Shown here piece by piece: positions 7,617 to 15,548 of a stretch of 64,000 nucleotides of DNA. The notes under the pieces are model-generated. The model searched no databases, was not told where the DNA came from, and saw only the letters and a list, made by a program, of their open reading frames with translations. The stretch spans positions 62,001 through 126,000 of the forward strand of contig JACIYN010000006.1 in assembly GCA_014359885.1 (NCBI GenBank), in the 5' to 3' direction. A program made the position numbers and the translations under genes. The DNA is from Desulfacinum sp. (GTDB lineage: Bacteria; Desulfobacterota; Syntrophobacteria; Syntrophobacterales; DSM-9756). Each line of letters begins with the position of its first letter. Positions within the stretch are counted from its first letter, which is position 1.

Positions 7617-8100
7617 GATACGCTCTCTTGAAGAGGCGGAGGCCTTGTGCCGGGAGCTGCGGCAGAGGGGCCGGTGCATCGTCTTCACCAACGGCTGCTT
7701 CGACCTTCTCCATGTGGGGCATCTGCGCTATCTGGAGGCCGCCAGGGATCTGGGGGATTTCCTGGTGGTGGGGGTCAACTCGGATCGTTCCGTTCGTACC
7801 ATCAAGGGCCCCAAACGGCCCATCCTGCCGGAATCGGCCCGCTCGGAACTGGTGGCGGGCCTGCACTGCGTGGATTGCGTGGTCGTCTTCGACACGCCGG
7901 ATCCGCTGCCTGTCATCCAACGGCTCACCCCCCATGTGCTCGTCAAGGGAGCCGACTGGCCCGAAGACAAGATCGTGGGAGCCCATTGGGTGCGTTCCCA
8001 CGGGGGGCGGGTGGAGCGGATCGCCGTGGTGGAGGGCTATTCCACCACTTCCATCATCGAACGAATTGAAAAGGGATATGGGATACGGGATAAGGGGTAA
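7600..8100 (+). CDS. rfaE2: D-glycero-beta-D-manno-heptose 1-phosphate adenylyltransferase (RfaE2)
   Basis: A 166-residue nucleotidyltransferase matching the separate C-terminal half of HldE, which makes ADP-heptose for lipopolysaccharide. It has the T-N-G-C-F-D-L-L-H-V-G-H-L-x-Y-L-x-x-A motif with the H-V-G-H catalytic signature near residue 34, V-N-S-D-R-S-V, the V-K-G-A-D-W motif and Y-S-T-T-S-I-I near the end. The start is taken at the ATG just before the family start; an in-frame ATG exists 9 bp earlier. The last residues (G-Y-G-I-R-D-K-G) are encoded by heptamer repeat, a sign that the array has replaced the original gene end. Confidence 0.93.
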   Translation: MKAASKIRSLEEAEALCRELRQRGRCIVFTNGCFDLLHVGHLRYLEAARDLGDFLVVGVNSDRSVRTIKGPKRPILPESARSELVAGLHCVDCVVVFDTPDPLPVIQRLTPHVLVKGADWPEDKIVGAHWVRSHGGRVERIAVVEGYSTTSIIERIEKGYGIRDKG

Positions 8101-8190
8101 CGGGTAAAAGAGGTTCCCGGGTAGGGGACGTGGGCGCTCCCGCGGCGGGTCTCATCCGACCCTTCCATCCTCTAATCCTTAATCCTGGAT
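8073..8190. repeat. Heptamer arrays between convergent rfaE2 and aroK
   Basis: On the plus strand GGGATAT, GGGATAC, GGGATAA, GGGGTAA and CGGGTAA follow each other (8073-8107) and contain the end and stop of rfaE2. At 8166-8190 the complementary type (CTAATCC, TTAATCC) contains the end of the minus-strand shikimate kinase gene. Each array is G-rich in the sense of the gene it follows. Confidence 0.8.
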
Positions 8191-8741
8191 AGGGATTGCC
8201 AGGCGGCGATGACCGCCTCCGCGGCCTCTTCGTGGTTCAGGCCGTCCAGGGGGATCCGGGCGTCGGCGTAGCGTTGGTAGAGAGGCTTCCGTTCTTCATA
8301 AAGGCCTTGTAACGTTTGGCCCGGAGCGCGCACCACCCCCCGTGCGTCCAGATCGCCCAGTCTCTGTTCCAGGAGGCTGCACGAAAGATCGAGCCACAAA
8401 ACGATCCCATGGGCCTTGAGGTGGGCCATGGCCCGTTGGCTGTAGACCACGCTGCCGCCGGTGGCGATGACGGTCCCCTTTGCGGTCAGATTGCAAACGG
8501 CCTCTTCCTCCACCCGCTTGAAGTGAGCAAGGCCGGCCTCGGCGATGATCTCGTGCAGCCTCTTGCCGTGCTCGGCCTGGATGTGGAGATCGGTGTCCAG
8601 AAAGGGAGCGCTCAGGGCCTTGGCGATGAGCACTCCCAGGGTGCTCTTTCCCACCCCCGGCATTCCGATGAGCACCAGGTTCGGATCGGCCTTCATGAGC
8701 CGCTTGGCTGCCTTTTTCTCCATAAACCTTTTCCACCCCAT
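8172..8741 (-). CDS. aroK: Shikimate kinase
   Basis: This P-loop kinase phosphorylates shikimate in aromatic amino-acid synthesis. It has N-L-V-L-I-G-M-P-G-V-G-K-S-T (Walker A), the shikimate-binding L-D-T-D, the F-K-R-V-E-E-E-A-V region (usually F-R-x-x-E), and A-T-G-G-S-V-V for the G-G-G substrate loop, here with one Gly changed to Ser. The lid Arg is in Y-E-E-R-K-P-L-Y. Two later ATG codons (8723 and 8696) are possible starts; the family usually begins a few residues before N-L-V-L-I-G. The C-terminal S-R-I-K-D comes from the heptamer array. No other aro gene is near. Confidence 0.9.
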   Translation of the reverse strand: MGWKRFMEKKAAKRLMKADPNLVLIGMPGVGKSTLGVLIAKALSAPFLDTDLHIQAEHGKRLHEIIAEAGLAHFKRVEEEAVCNLTAKGTVIATGGSVVYSQRAMAHLKAHGIVLWLDLSCSLLEQRLGDLDARGVVRAPGQTLQGLYEERKPLYQRYADARIPLDGLNHEEAAEAVIAAWQSLSRIKD

Positions 8742-8754
8742 TTTTTGCGGTCAG

Positions 8755-8851
8755 TCCCCCCGCTCCCCTTTGGCAAAGGGGGGAGAATGGGTCGAACTTC
8801 CGCCCCAGCCCCCCGAATCCCGAATCCCGGATCACGGATCACGGATCCCGG
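8755..8851. repeat. CCCCCC/AAAGGGGGG palindrome and heptamer array
   Basis: At 8755-8786 a palindromic element (CCCCCCGCTCCCC, TTTGGCAAA, then GGGGGG) lies in the gap before the aroK start. At 8814-8850 heptamers CGAATCC, CGGATCA, CGGATCA, CGGATCC follow and include the end of the minus-strand gene at 8832. In the sense of that gene the array is G-rich. Confidence 0.8.
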
Positions 8852-9545
8852 ACGACGAAACCACAAAGCCCTGTTCCCGAAGTCGCCGGCAGAATGCCGG
8901 CAGCCTCTCGCGGCGGTCCGCCAGGATCCGGTCGAACCGCGCCTGGGCCGTCTCCCGATCCTTGTGACGGCAGAACCGGCGGATGATGCGTTCGCTTCTT
9001 TCCTGCAGCCCCCGGACGTTCTTTTCGTGGAGGCGGCGCAGTTCCTTCCGGCGCTTGGCGTCCATCTCGCCTTCTTTCACGATGACTTCCAGATAGGCGC
9101 GCAGGGGTTCGTCGTACCACTGGTTGAGGAGCCGCCGGGTTTTTCGGAGAAGCCCCTCTTCCAGCTCCCTCCAGAACGCGTCCAGGGGTTGGGTCTCCTT
9201 GCTGTTCCGATGGGATTCGGCGGCCCCTTGTACGAAGAAGATGAAGTCGATCTCCAGGTATTCCAGAAGGATCTTTTGCAGGTCTTCCGCCAGGGAGTCG
9301 AAACATTTGGCCAGGTAGCGGCGGCGGTAGCCGGGGCTGAAGACGACTCCGTGGTTCCGTTCGAACTTGGGCAGGAAGGCGATCTTCCGGTCGCAGAAGC
9401 GTTGGACGAAGGCCACCATCTCCCGGAAGTAGGCGTCCACGGTCTTGCCCTTCTTGGGGGGCTTTCCCAGTTGTTGCAGCTCGTATTCCAGTTCCAGCTT
9501 GAGCTGGGCGTCCTGGCGCCGGTCTCTCAAAAAGGAAAAAACCAT
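8832..9545 (-). CDS. Hypothetical protein, charged and helical
   Basis: I do not recognise a family. The 237-residue product is rich in K, R, E and L with long predicted helices and no signal peptide or membrane segment, so it is likely cytoplasmic. Recognisable stretches are V-D-A-Y-F-R-E-M-V near the N terminus and W-Y-D-E-P-L-R-A-Y-L-E in the middle. Its ATG overlaps the stop of the upstream Cys-rich gene by one base (TGATG), so the two are translationally coupled and probably work together. The last residues (S-S-S-G-I-R-D-P) come from an intergenic heptamer array. Confidence 0.75.
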   Translation of the reverse strand: MVFSFLRDRRQDAQLKLELEYELQQLGKPPKKGKTVDAYFREMVAFVQRFCDRKIAFLPKFERNHGVVFSPGYRRRYLAKCFDSLAEDLQKILLEYLEIDFIFFVQGAAESHRNSKETQPLDAFWRELEEGLLRKTRRLLNQWYDEPLRAYLEVIVKEGEMDAKRRKELRRLHEKNVRGLQERSERIIRRFCRHKDRETAQARFDRILADRRERLPAFCRRLREQGFVVSSSGIRDP

Positions 9546-10075
9546 CAGACATCCTCCAGGTGCGGCTGGAAGGGGCGCGCCGTTTCCAGCAGGGCCAGCC
9601 GGTGGGAACGGATCCGGCGGTAGAGTTCCGCAACCCGCCTTTGAAAACGGGCGGGTTCGTCCGTGAGCCTCCGGGCCTGGGGTTCGCACAGGAACCAGAC
9701 GCACACGTACGGGCGGTAGATGCGGGGGAGCCGGCAGCCTCCAGGTCCCAGGTAACGGCACGGTGCATCGGGTCGTGTCCGGGTCTGCCCCAAGGGGAAG
9801 GCTTCGTCCAAGCCCAGAAGATAGAGCATGTCGGCCAGGTTGTAGAAGATGCCGCCCGCCGTGCAACACGGGTCCCGGCACGTGGGGCAGGTTTCGGCAC
9901 AGGCGGCATCCATCCACGGGTCCAGTTCTTCCACGGCCCGCCGGATGCACAAGGCATGGGAACGGAGCTCCCTTCGCACCTCTTGGGGCAGGAGGCGGGC
10001 CGCCGCGGCAAAAAAATTCCGCCACCGTCCATCGGAAAGGGGGTGGCGGAAGCAGTTGGATTCTTCTTCAAACAT
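9545..10075 (-). CDS. Cys-rich protein, YkgJ-like metal-binding type
   Basis: A 176-residue protein with a cluster of cysteines: C-A-E-T-C-P-T-C-R-D-P-C-C near residue 60, then C-R-Y-L, G-G-C-R-L and, later, Y-V-C-V-W-F-L-C. The pattern C-x2-C with later C-R-x-L and G-C-x-x-P-x-x-R-P is like the YkgJ (zinc- or iron-chelating) family, of unknown function. It is the first gene of a two-gene unit with the helical protein at 8832-9545, sharing one base of stop and start. A metal role is inferred from the cysteines only. Confidence 0.7.
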   Translation of the reverse strand: MFEEESNCFRHPLSDGRWRNFFAAAARLLPQEVRRELRSHALCIRRAVEELDPWMDAACAETCPTCRDPCCTAGGIFYNLADMLYLLGLDEAFPLGQTRTRPDAPCRYLGPGGCRLPRIYRPYVCVWFLCEPQARRLTDEPARFQRRVAELYRRIRSHRLALLETARPFQPHLEDV

Positions 10076-10092
10076 CGTCTTACGGAAGGAGA

Positions 10093-10569
10093 CTACTCCA
10101 CAAAGTCGTGTTCGATGGCGCGGACCACCAGCACGGGGCAGGGAGCGCGGAGCACCACCGTGTTGGCCACGCTGCCCAGAAGCGCGCTGGCGAGAGCCGA
10201 TCTTCCGTGGGTTCCCACCACGATGAGATCCATGCCCTGTTCCTTGGCGTACTTGATCACTTCCTCCGACGGACGCCCCTTACGGATCTCGAAACCTAGC
10301 TCCGGAATGCCTTCTCTCCAGTCCTGGGGGACCATCTGCTGGAGTTCCGCTTCGCGCTCGGAGACCATCTTGCGCATGACCTCCACGAAGTCCCCCTTGT
10401 AGCCCTTGACGCTCAGTTCATGGACGGCGTCGATGATCCGCTGGTTGATCACGTGGAGAAGGGTCAGGGAGGCCTTCCTGTCCTTGGCCAGTTCCACGCC
10501 GTATCGGACGGCCTTCTGGGAATACTCGGAAAAATCCACCGGCACCAAAATCTTTTCCAGTCGAATCAT
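10093..10569 (-). CDS. Universal stress protein (UspA family)
   Basis: A single-domain 158-residue Usp. It starts with I-L-V-P-V-D-F-S, has the I-V-V-G-T-H-G-R-S strand and the ATP-binding signature G-x2-G-x9-G-S-V-A (G-T-H-G-R-S-A-L-A-S-A-L-L-G-S-V-A), followed by C-P-V-L-V-V-R at the end. It therefore belongs to the ATP-binding Usp subgroup. It lies 17 bp from the Cys-rich gene, on the same strand, and could share a transcript with it and with the endonuclease gene upstream. Confidence 0.94.
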   Translation of the reverse strand: MIRLEKILVPVDFSEYSQKAVRYGVELAKDRKASLTLLHVINQRIIDAVHELSVKGYKGDFVEVMRKMVSEREAELQQMVPQDWREGIPELGFEIRKGRPSEEVIKYAKEQGMDLIVVGTHGRSALASALLGSVANTVVLRAPCPVLVVRAIEHDFVE

Positions 10570-10593
10570 ATCCCGCTCCTAAGGTGTGTGTGG

Positions 10594-11253
10594 TCATTCC
10601 GCCAGAAAAGGTTCGAGGGGGCATCCGGGGCAGGAGGCCTTACGGCCGCAGTGTTCGTGGCCCACCCGAACCATGAGCGCATGAAGCTCCTGAAAAAGAT
10701 ACACATCGGGTTCCAGACAGTCCATAAAATAGTTCCTCAGTTCGTCGTAGGCCACCTCCTCGGGCACCCATCCGTGACGGGAAAAGACCCGGTGGGTGTA
10801 GGCGTCCACCACAAACGACGGCTGGTGGGCGGCGTAAAGCACGATGCTGTCGGCGGTTTCCGGCCCGATGCCGTTGAGGGAAAGGAGCTCCCGGCGCAGG
10901 GCGCCCATCTCCTGGCCCAGAAAGGCTTCCAGGTCGCCGTTCCACTGCTCAGCCAGATGTCGGCAGAATGTGAGAACCCGTTTGGTCTTCTGGTTGTAGT
11001 AGCCGGACGGCCGGATGCACCGGCGCAGATGGTCCTCGTCCGCCCGAAGGATCGCCTCGGGGTGGAGAAGTCCTTCGGCCTTCAGGTTGTGGATGGCCCG
11101 TCTCACGTTCTTCCAGGCCGTGTTCTGAGTCAGGATGGCGCCCACGATGACCTCAAAGGGGGTGTCGGCGGGCCACCATCCCTGGGGGCCGTAGGCGTCG
11201 AGAAGGGTGGCGTAGACCCGGTGGACGAGCCGGGCGCGATCGGTTGGTGTCAC
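10594..11253 (-). CDS. Endonuclease III-related HhH-GPD protein
   Basis: This 219-residue protein has the endonuclease III fold: I-V-G-A-I-L-T-Q-N-T-A-W-K-N-V early, then the helix-hairpin-helix L-N-G-I-G-P-E-T-A-D and the catalytic Asp150 in V-V-D-A-Y-T-H-R. The Lys that makes Nth a lyase is Glu132 here, as in the endonuclease-3-related group, so it should be at most a monofunctional glycosylase. Of the iron-sulfur cluster cysteines only C-x5-C-x2-C is seen at the C terminus; the fourth is missing. It overlaps the stop of the upstream amrS by 4 bp (ATGA). Confidence 0.9.
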   Translation of the reverse strand: MTPTDRARLVHRVYATLLDAYGPQGWWPADTPFEVIVGAILTQNTAWKNVRRAIHNLKAEGLLHPEAILRADEDHLRRCIRPSGYYNQKTKRVLTFCRHLAEQWNGDLEAFLGQEMGALRRELLSLNGIGPETADSIVLYAAHQPSFVVDAYTHRVFSRHGWVPEEVAYDELRNYFMDCLEPDVYLFQELHALMVRVGHEHCGRKASCPGCPLEPFLAE

Positions 11254-12263
11254 GGCAGGCCCACCCCCGCGATCTTCGTTCCACAGGCCGTGCAGCGGCC
11301 GTCCCTAAGTCCCACGTTGTGCATGGAGAATCCGAACCGTCGAAGGACCGTGGCCCCGCAGCCAGGGCACAGGGTATTTTCGCCCTCGTCTCCCGGGATG
11401 TTGCCGGTGTAGACGTAGTGCAGACCGGCGTCCAGCCCGATCCGCCGGGCCGTCTGCAGGGTCTCCGCGGGGGTGGCGCGCCGGTCGGTGAGCTGGTAGG
11501 TGGGATGGAACCGGGTCACGTGCCAGGGGGTTTCCGGTCCCAGAGAGGCCACGAAGCGGGCCAATTCCCGGAGTTCTCCCGGGTCGTCGTTCAGTCCGGG
11601 GATGATAAGCGTGGTCACTTCCACCCAGACGCCCAGGCGCTTGAGGGTGCGAAGGCTTTCCAGGACGGGCTCCAGGCGGGCCCCGCACTGGTCGCGGTAG
11701 AACCGGTCCCGGAAGGACTTGAGATCCACGTTGGCGGCATCCAGCACCGGCGCCAAGGCCTCCAGGGCCTCGGGGGTCATGAAACCGTTGGTGACAAAGA
11801 CGTTGGTGAGTCCGGCCGATCTGGCCCGGGATGCCGTGTCCAGGGCGTACTCCATGAAGATGGTGGGCTCCGTGTAGGTGTAGCTGATACTCGCGCAGCG
11901 CGACTTCAGCGCCTCTTCCACCACCCGCTCCGGAGGGGTCTTGCGGCCGTAGATGGTGCCGTGTTCCCGGGGCGCTTGGGAGATGTCCGCGTTTTGGCAA
12001 AAGAGGCAGCGGAAGTTGCACCCCACCGTGGCGATGGAATAGCTCCGGGTGCCCGGCTGGAAGTGGAAGAGCGGCTTCTTTTCGATGGGATCCACGTTGG
12101 CCGCGATGAGGCGGCCGTAGACGAGGGAAAAGAGGGTGCCGTTTTCGTTTCGGCGGACGCCGCAGATCCCCGTTCGCCCCCCTTTGATGACGCACCGGTG
12201 GGAGCACAGGGCACAGCGGACCGCACCGTCCTCCAGCCTTTCGTAGAAGCGGGCTTCCTTCAT
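11250..12263 (-). CDS. amrS: AmmeMemoRadiSam system radical SAM enzyme
   Basis: A 337-residue radical SAM enzyme of the AmrS/PflA-like group. Cys82, Cys86 and Cys89 (C-N-F-R-C-L-F-C) bind the [4Fe-4S] cluster. An N-terminal Cys set (C-A-L-C, C, C-G-V) and a C-terminal zinc-ribbon-like pair (C-P-G-C, C-T-A-C) are also family features. The Y-T-Y-T-E-P-T-I-F motif is conserved in the group. Its usual partners AmrA (AMMECR1) and AmrB (Memo) are not next to it here, so they must be elsewhere or absent. The reaction is not established for the family in general. Confidence 0.93.
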   Translation of the reverse strand: MKEARFYERLEDGAVRCALCSHRCVIKGGRTGICGVRRNENGTLFSLVYGRLIAANVDPIEKKPLFHFQPGTRSYSIATVGCNFRCLFCQNADISQAPREHGTIYGRKTPPERVVEEALKSRCASISYTYTEPTIFMEYALDTASRARSAGLTNVFVTNGFMTPEALEALAPVLDAANVDLKSFRDRFYRDQCGARLEPVLESLRTLKRLGVWVEVTTLIIPGLNDDPGELRELARFVASLGPETPWHVTRFHPTYQLTDRRATPAETLQTARRIGLDAGLHYVYTGNIPGDEGENTLCPGCGATVLRRFGFSMHNVGLRDGRCTACGTKIAGVGLP

Positions 12264-12279
12264 GACGAGCGTTCCTCCA

Positions 12280-13095
12280 TCACAGCGCGTGGACCCCGGC
12301 GTCTTTGCCCGCCGAGGAGCGGCCGTTGGGCAGGCGCCAGCAGGACGTCTGGGCGCGGGCGCGCCCGGGGTTCATGACCTTCTCCATGAGCGGCTCCTGA
12401 AGGGGCCGGGTCAGGGGCCGCAGGTCGATGCGCATGGCGATGAAATGGCCGAACGGATGGACCTGGAGCCAGGGGGCGCTTTCCAGAAAGTCCACGTGGG
12501 GAACGGCCCACAGGGGGAGCAGAAAACAGGTGCGCCACACACAGGGAGGGGGACCGTGGAGCACGGAGCCCGCCATCTTCTTGAGATGGACCACGGAATA
12601 GAAGGACGCCTTCCGGTACAGGGAAGGCTTCCACAGGAACTCCAGGCGGCGGTAGCAGGCGCTCAGGGACCACTTGTTGAGGACCCCCAGGAGCACGTGT
12701 TTGCGGGCCACCCGGCATGCTTCCGCCAGCGCCTCCCGCGGCTTTTCCACAAACTCCAGGGTGGTGATCAGGGCCACCGTGTCGAATTCGTTGTCGCTGA
12801 AGGGCAGATCTTCCGCGAACCCGTGGCGGACGGAGATCTTTTCCGGAAGCCGGCGCTGTGCCTCCCGCACCAGCTCCCAGGACGGCTCCACGCCCGTGAC
12901 CGCATGGCCCCGGTCGCTGAGCCATCGGAGGAAGGAGCCCGTGCCGCAGCCCACTTCCAGGACGCGCTGGGCGTGGACGGGCGCCCACACCCGCTCCAGA
13001 AGCTGGCGCTCCAGGCGAAGAGCGGTCCGGCCCGTCTCGCTCTTCGCCCAGCGCTCCATCCTCAAGGCGTCTTCCAGCCGAAAGACGTATCCCAC
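12280..13095 (-). CDS. Class I SAM-dependent methyltransferase
   Basis: A 271-residue methyltransferase with the SAM-binding motif I V-L-E-V-G-C-G-T-G-S-F-L near residue 45, an acid at the end of strand 2 (V-T-G-V-E-P-S) and F-D-T-V-A-L-I-T-T-L-E-F-V in the ubiE/methyltransf_11 style. The C-terminal 110 residues are basic, rich in W and P, and do not match a substrate domain I recognise. It lies 16 bp upstream of amrS on the same strand, so it is probably cotranscribed with the amrS and endonuclease III-related genes. Its substrate is unknown. Confidence 0.85.
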   Translation of the reverse strand: MGYVFRLEDALRMERWAKSETGRTALRLERQLLERVWAPVHAQRVLEVGCGTGSFLRWLSDRGHAVTGVEPSWELVREAQRRLPEKISVRHGFAEDLPFSDNEFDTVALITTLEFVEKPREALAEACRVARKHVLLGVLNKWSLSACYRRLEFLWKPSLYRKASFYSVVHLKKMAGSVLHGPPPCVWRTCFLLPLWAVPHVDFLESAPWLQVHPFGHFIAMRIDLRPLTRPLQEPLMEKVMNPGRARAQTSCWRLPNGRSSAGKDAGVHAL

Positions 13096-13109
13096 GGGCC
13101 CACCCTTCA

Positions 13110-13197
13110 GGGGTAAGGATTAAAAGGATTAAGGGGTAAAGGGAGAAATCCCCCTGCCCCGCCACTCGTCACTCGTCACTCATCACTCGTCACTCGA
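13110..13197. repeat. Opposed heptamer arrays between ilvD and the methyltransferase
   Basis: At 13110-13147 the plus strand shows GGGGTAA, GGATTAA, AAGGATTAA, GGGGTAA; at 13162-13197 it shows five copies of TCACTCG-type units. Read in the sense of these minus-strand genes this is a G-rich array at the end of ilvD and a C-rich array before the methyltransferase start, the arrangement seen through the window. Confidence 0.85.
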
Positions 13198-14848
13198 GGA
13201 CCGCGCCGCGGGCTCCGCTGGTGACCATCCTGGCGTAGCGGGCCAGGTAGCCGTGGCGGATCTTGGGCTCCTTGGGCACCCATCGGCTGCGGCGCGCCTC
13301 CAGCGTGGCCTCGTCCACCTTCAGTTCCAGCCGTTTGTTGGGAATGTCGATCACGATCTCATCGCCTTCTTCCACCAACCCGATGGGGCCTCCGGCCGCC
13401 GCTTCCGGGCTGATGTGTCCGATGGCGGCCCCCTGGGTTCCGCCGCTGAAGCGCCCGTCGGTGATGAGGGCCACGTCCTTGCCCAGGCCCATCCCCATGA
13501 TGGCCGCCGTGGGGGTGAGCATCTCCTGCATGCCCGGGCCGCCCTTGGGCCCTTCGTAGCGGATGACCACCACGTCGCCCGGGCGGATCTTGCCGTCCAG
13601 GATGGCGGAGGCCGCCTCGTTTTCACTCTCGAAGACCCGGGCCCGGCCGGTGCGCTGCAGCATCTCGGGGGCCACGGCGCTTTGCTTGACCACCGCTCCC
13701 TGGGGAGCCAGGTTGCCATAGAGGATGGCGATGCCCCCTTCCTGGTGGTAGGGGTTGTCCAGAGGCCGGATCACCTGGTGGTCCACGGCCTTCACCCGTT
13801 CCAGGTTGCTTGCCACCGTCCCGCCGGTCACGGTCTCCACGTCCAGGTGGATCAGGCCGCCCTTGGCCAGCTCCTTCATGACGGCCTGCACGCCGCCCGC
13901 GGCGTTCAGGTCCTCCAGGAAGTGGGGCCCACCGGGCCGGAGGCTACAAAGATGGGGGGTCCTGGCGCTCATGACGTTGAAGAGATCCAGATCCAGCGTG
14001 ATCCCCGCCTCATGGGCGATGGCCGGCACGTGGAGCACCGTGTTGGTGGAACAGCCCAGGGCCATGTCCACCGCAATGGCGTTTTCGAAGGATTTCAGGG
14101 TGATCAGATCCCGCGGGCGCTTATTCGCGGCGATCAGATCCATGATCTTCATGCCCGCCGTCTTGGCCAGGCGGAACCGGGCCGCCGACACGGCCGGAAT
14201 GGTTCCGTTGCCGGGTAGAGCCAGCCCCAGGGCTTCACTCAAGCAGTTCATGGAGTTGGCCGTGAACATGCCCGCGCAGGACCCGCAGCCGGGGCAGGCG
14301 CAGTCCTCCAGCTCCTCCAGTTCCTCCGCGGTGAGGGTCCCCGCCTTGTGGGCGCCCACGCCCTCGAAGACCGAAATGAGATCCACGGGGCGATTGCCCA
14401 CGCGCCCGGCCAGCATGGGCCCTCCGCTCACCAGGATGGTGGGGATGTTCAGCCGGAAGGCGGCCATGAGCATGCCGGGGATGATCTTATCGCAGTTGGG
14501 GATCAGAACCAGACCGTCGAAGGGGTGCGCCGTGGCCATCACCTCCACGGAATCGGCGATCAGCTCCCGGCTGGCCAGGCTGTAGCGCATGCCGTCGTGG
14601 TTCATGGCGATGCCGTCGCACACGCCGATGGTGGAAAATTCCACGGGCGTTCCGCCCGCCATGCGCACGCCTGCCTTGACCGCCTGGGCGATCTTGTCCA
14701 GATGGATGTGGCCGGGAATGATTTCGTTGAAGGAGTTGACGATGCCCACGATGGGGCGTTCCAGTTCCTCCCGGGTGTAGCCCATGGCCTTGAACAGGGA
14801 ACGATGGGGGGCCTTTTCCGGTCCTTTCTTCATGAGATCGCTTCGCAT
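13190..14848 (-). CDS. ilvD: Dihydroxy-acid dehydratase
   Basis: A 552-residue IlvD, the third common step of valine, leucine and isoleucine synthesis (2,3-dihydroxy acid to 2-oxo acid). It has the [13 protein letters not shown] start, the first cluster Cys in P-N-C-D-K-I, the second in [16 protein letters not shown], and [13 protein letters not shown] and D-G-R-F-S-G-G-T near the C terminus. The start at 14848 has GAGAGG 5 bp before it and is preferred over 14875. Its end (S-G-A-R-G-A-V-L-E) lies at the border of a heptamer array. No other ilv gene is near. Confidence 0.97.
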   Translation of the reverse strand: MRSDLMKKGPEKAPHRSLFKAMGYTREELERPIVGIVNSFNEIIPGHIHLDKIAQAVKAGVRMAGGTPVEFSTIGVCDGIAMNHDGMRYSLASRELIADSVEVMATAHPFDGLVLIPNCDKIIPGMLMAAFRLNIPTILVSGGPMLAGRVGNRPVDLISVFEGVGAHKAGTLTAEELEELEDCACPGCGSCAGMFTANSMNCLSEALGLALPGNGTIPAVSAARFRLAKTAGMKIMDLIAANKRPRDLITLKSFENAIAVDMALGCSTNTVLHVPAIAHEAGITLDLDLFNVMSARTPHLCSLRPGGPHFLEDLNAAGGVQAVMKELAKGGLIHLDVETVTGGTVASNLERVKAVDHQVIRPLDNPYHQEGGIAILYGNLAPQGAVVKQSAVAPEMLQRTGRARVFESENEAASAILDGKIRPGDVVVIRYEGPKGGPGMQEMLTPTAAIMGMGLGKDVALITDGRFSGGTQGAAIGHISPEAAAGGPIGLVEEGDEIVIDIPNKRLELKVDEATLEARRSRWVPKEPKIRHGYLARYARMVTSGARGAVLE

Positions 14849-15026
14849 GAAAACCTCTCCCTCTCTTGCGGGCAATGGATGGCGGTCCGTGCGGGCCGAA
14901 AGCAGAGATCGAAAACCTTCACAATCTTCAGGACTTGCCCTGTTCCCGTGAAGTTACTGTAACCCTTCCGGTCTTGGCAAGGGAAAAGGGGGCGTCACTG
15001 AAGTGGGAACGCCGGGGATTCCTTCC

Positions 15027-15055
15027 TTGACAATGACATTGCCACTTCTATATCA
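15027..15055 (+). promoter_or_regulatory. Likely promoter of the merR-radical SAM pair
   Basis: A perfect TTGACA at 15027-15032 is followed, after about 16-18 bp, by an A/T-rich box (TATATCAA). The stretch is the most A/T-rich of the 250-bp gap. The merR ATG follows 53 bp later with AAGGAGG. A MerR-type regulator would be expected to act here on itself. Confidence 0.6.
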
Positions 15056-15107
15056 ATAATCGAGTCAGATGACTTTGTCGTATCCCAATACGAAGGAGGC
15101 ACATCCC

Positions 15108-15548
15108 ATGGACATTGAAAGCGGCAAGGCGCTCTATCCCATCGGCATCGTGGCCGAGCTGCTCAACATTCATCCCCGAACGTTGCGCATCTACGAGCAG
15201 GAAGGCCTGATCAAGCCGGCGCGCCGGGGCGGCAAGCGTTACTATTCCAACAACGACCTCCAGTGGCTCAAGTGCCTTCGGCGGCTGCTCACCGAAGACG
15301 GCCTGAACATCGCCGGGGTCAAAAAGCTGCTCACGGTGGCTCCGTGCTGGGAGATTCGAGGCTGCGGGGAAGAGGTGCGCAAGGACTGTCCGGCCATCCT
15401 CAACTTTCCCGTTCCCTGCTGGGACCTGGTGCCTCGCGCGTGCCAGGAAAAGGGCCAGGTCTGCGCCGAATGCGAGGTCTACATCCAGAAGAAGAACCAT
15501 GTGATGATGCAGAAGTGCTGCGAAGAGCAGGAAGGGGACCGGGCGTGA
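15108..15548 (+). CDS. MerR-family regulator with C-terminal two-CW Cys domain
   Basis: A 146-residue protein. Residues 9-77 form a MerR winged helix (I-G-I-V-A-E-L-L-N-I-H-P-R-T-L-R-I-Y-E-Q-E-G-L), close to HspR-type sequences. Residues 80-124 hold a Cys-rich unit with two C-W pairs (80-81 and 104-105) and Cys at 86, 94, 112, 119 and 122, the so-called two-CW domain common in Desulfobacterota. Metal or redox sensing is suggested, not shown. The start at 15108 has AAGGAGG; 15069 is less likely. Its stop overlaps the GTG of the radical SAM gene (GTGA), so both are translated together. Confidence 0.9.
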   Translation: MDIESGKALYPIGIVAELLNIHPRTLRIYEQEGLIKPARRGGKRYYSNNDLQWLKCLRRLLTEDGLNIAGVKKLLTVAPCWEIRGCGEEVRKDCPAILNFPVPCWDLVPRACQEKGQVCAECEVYIQKKNHVMMQKCCEEQEGDRA

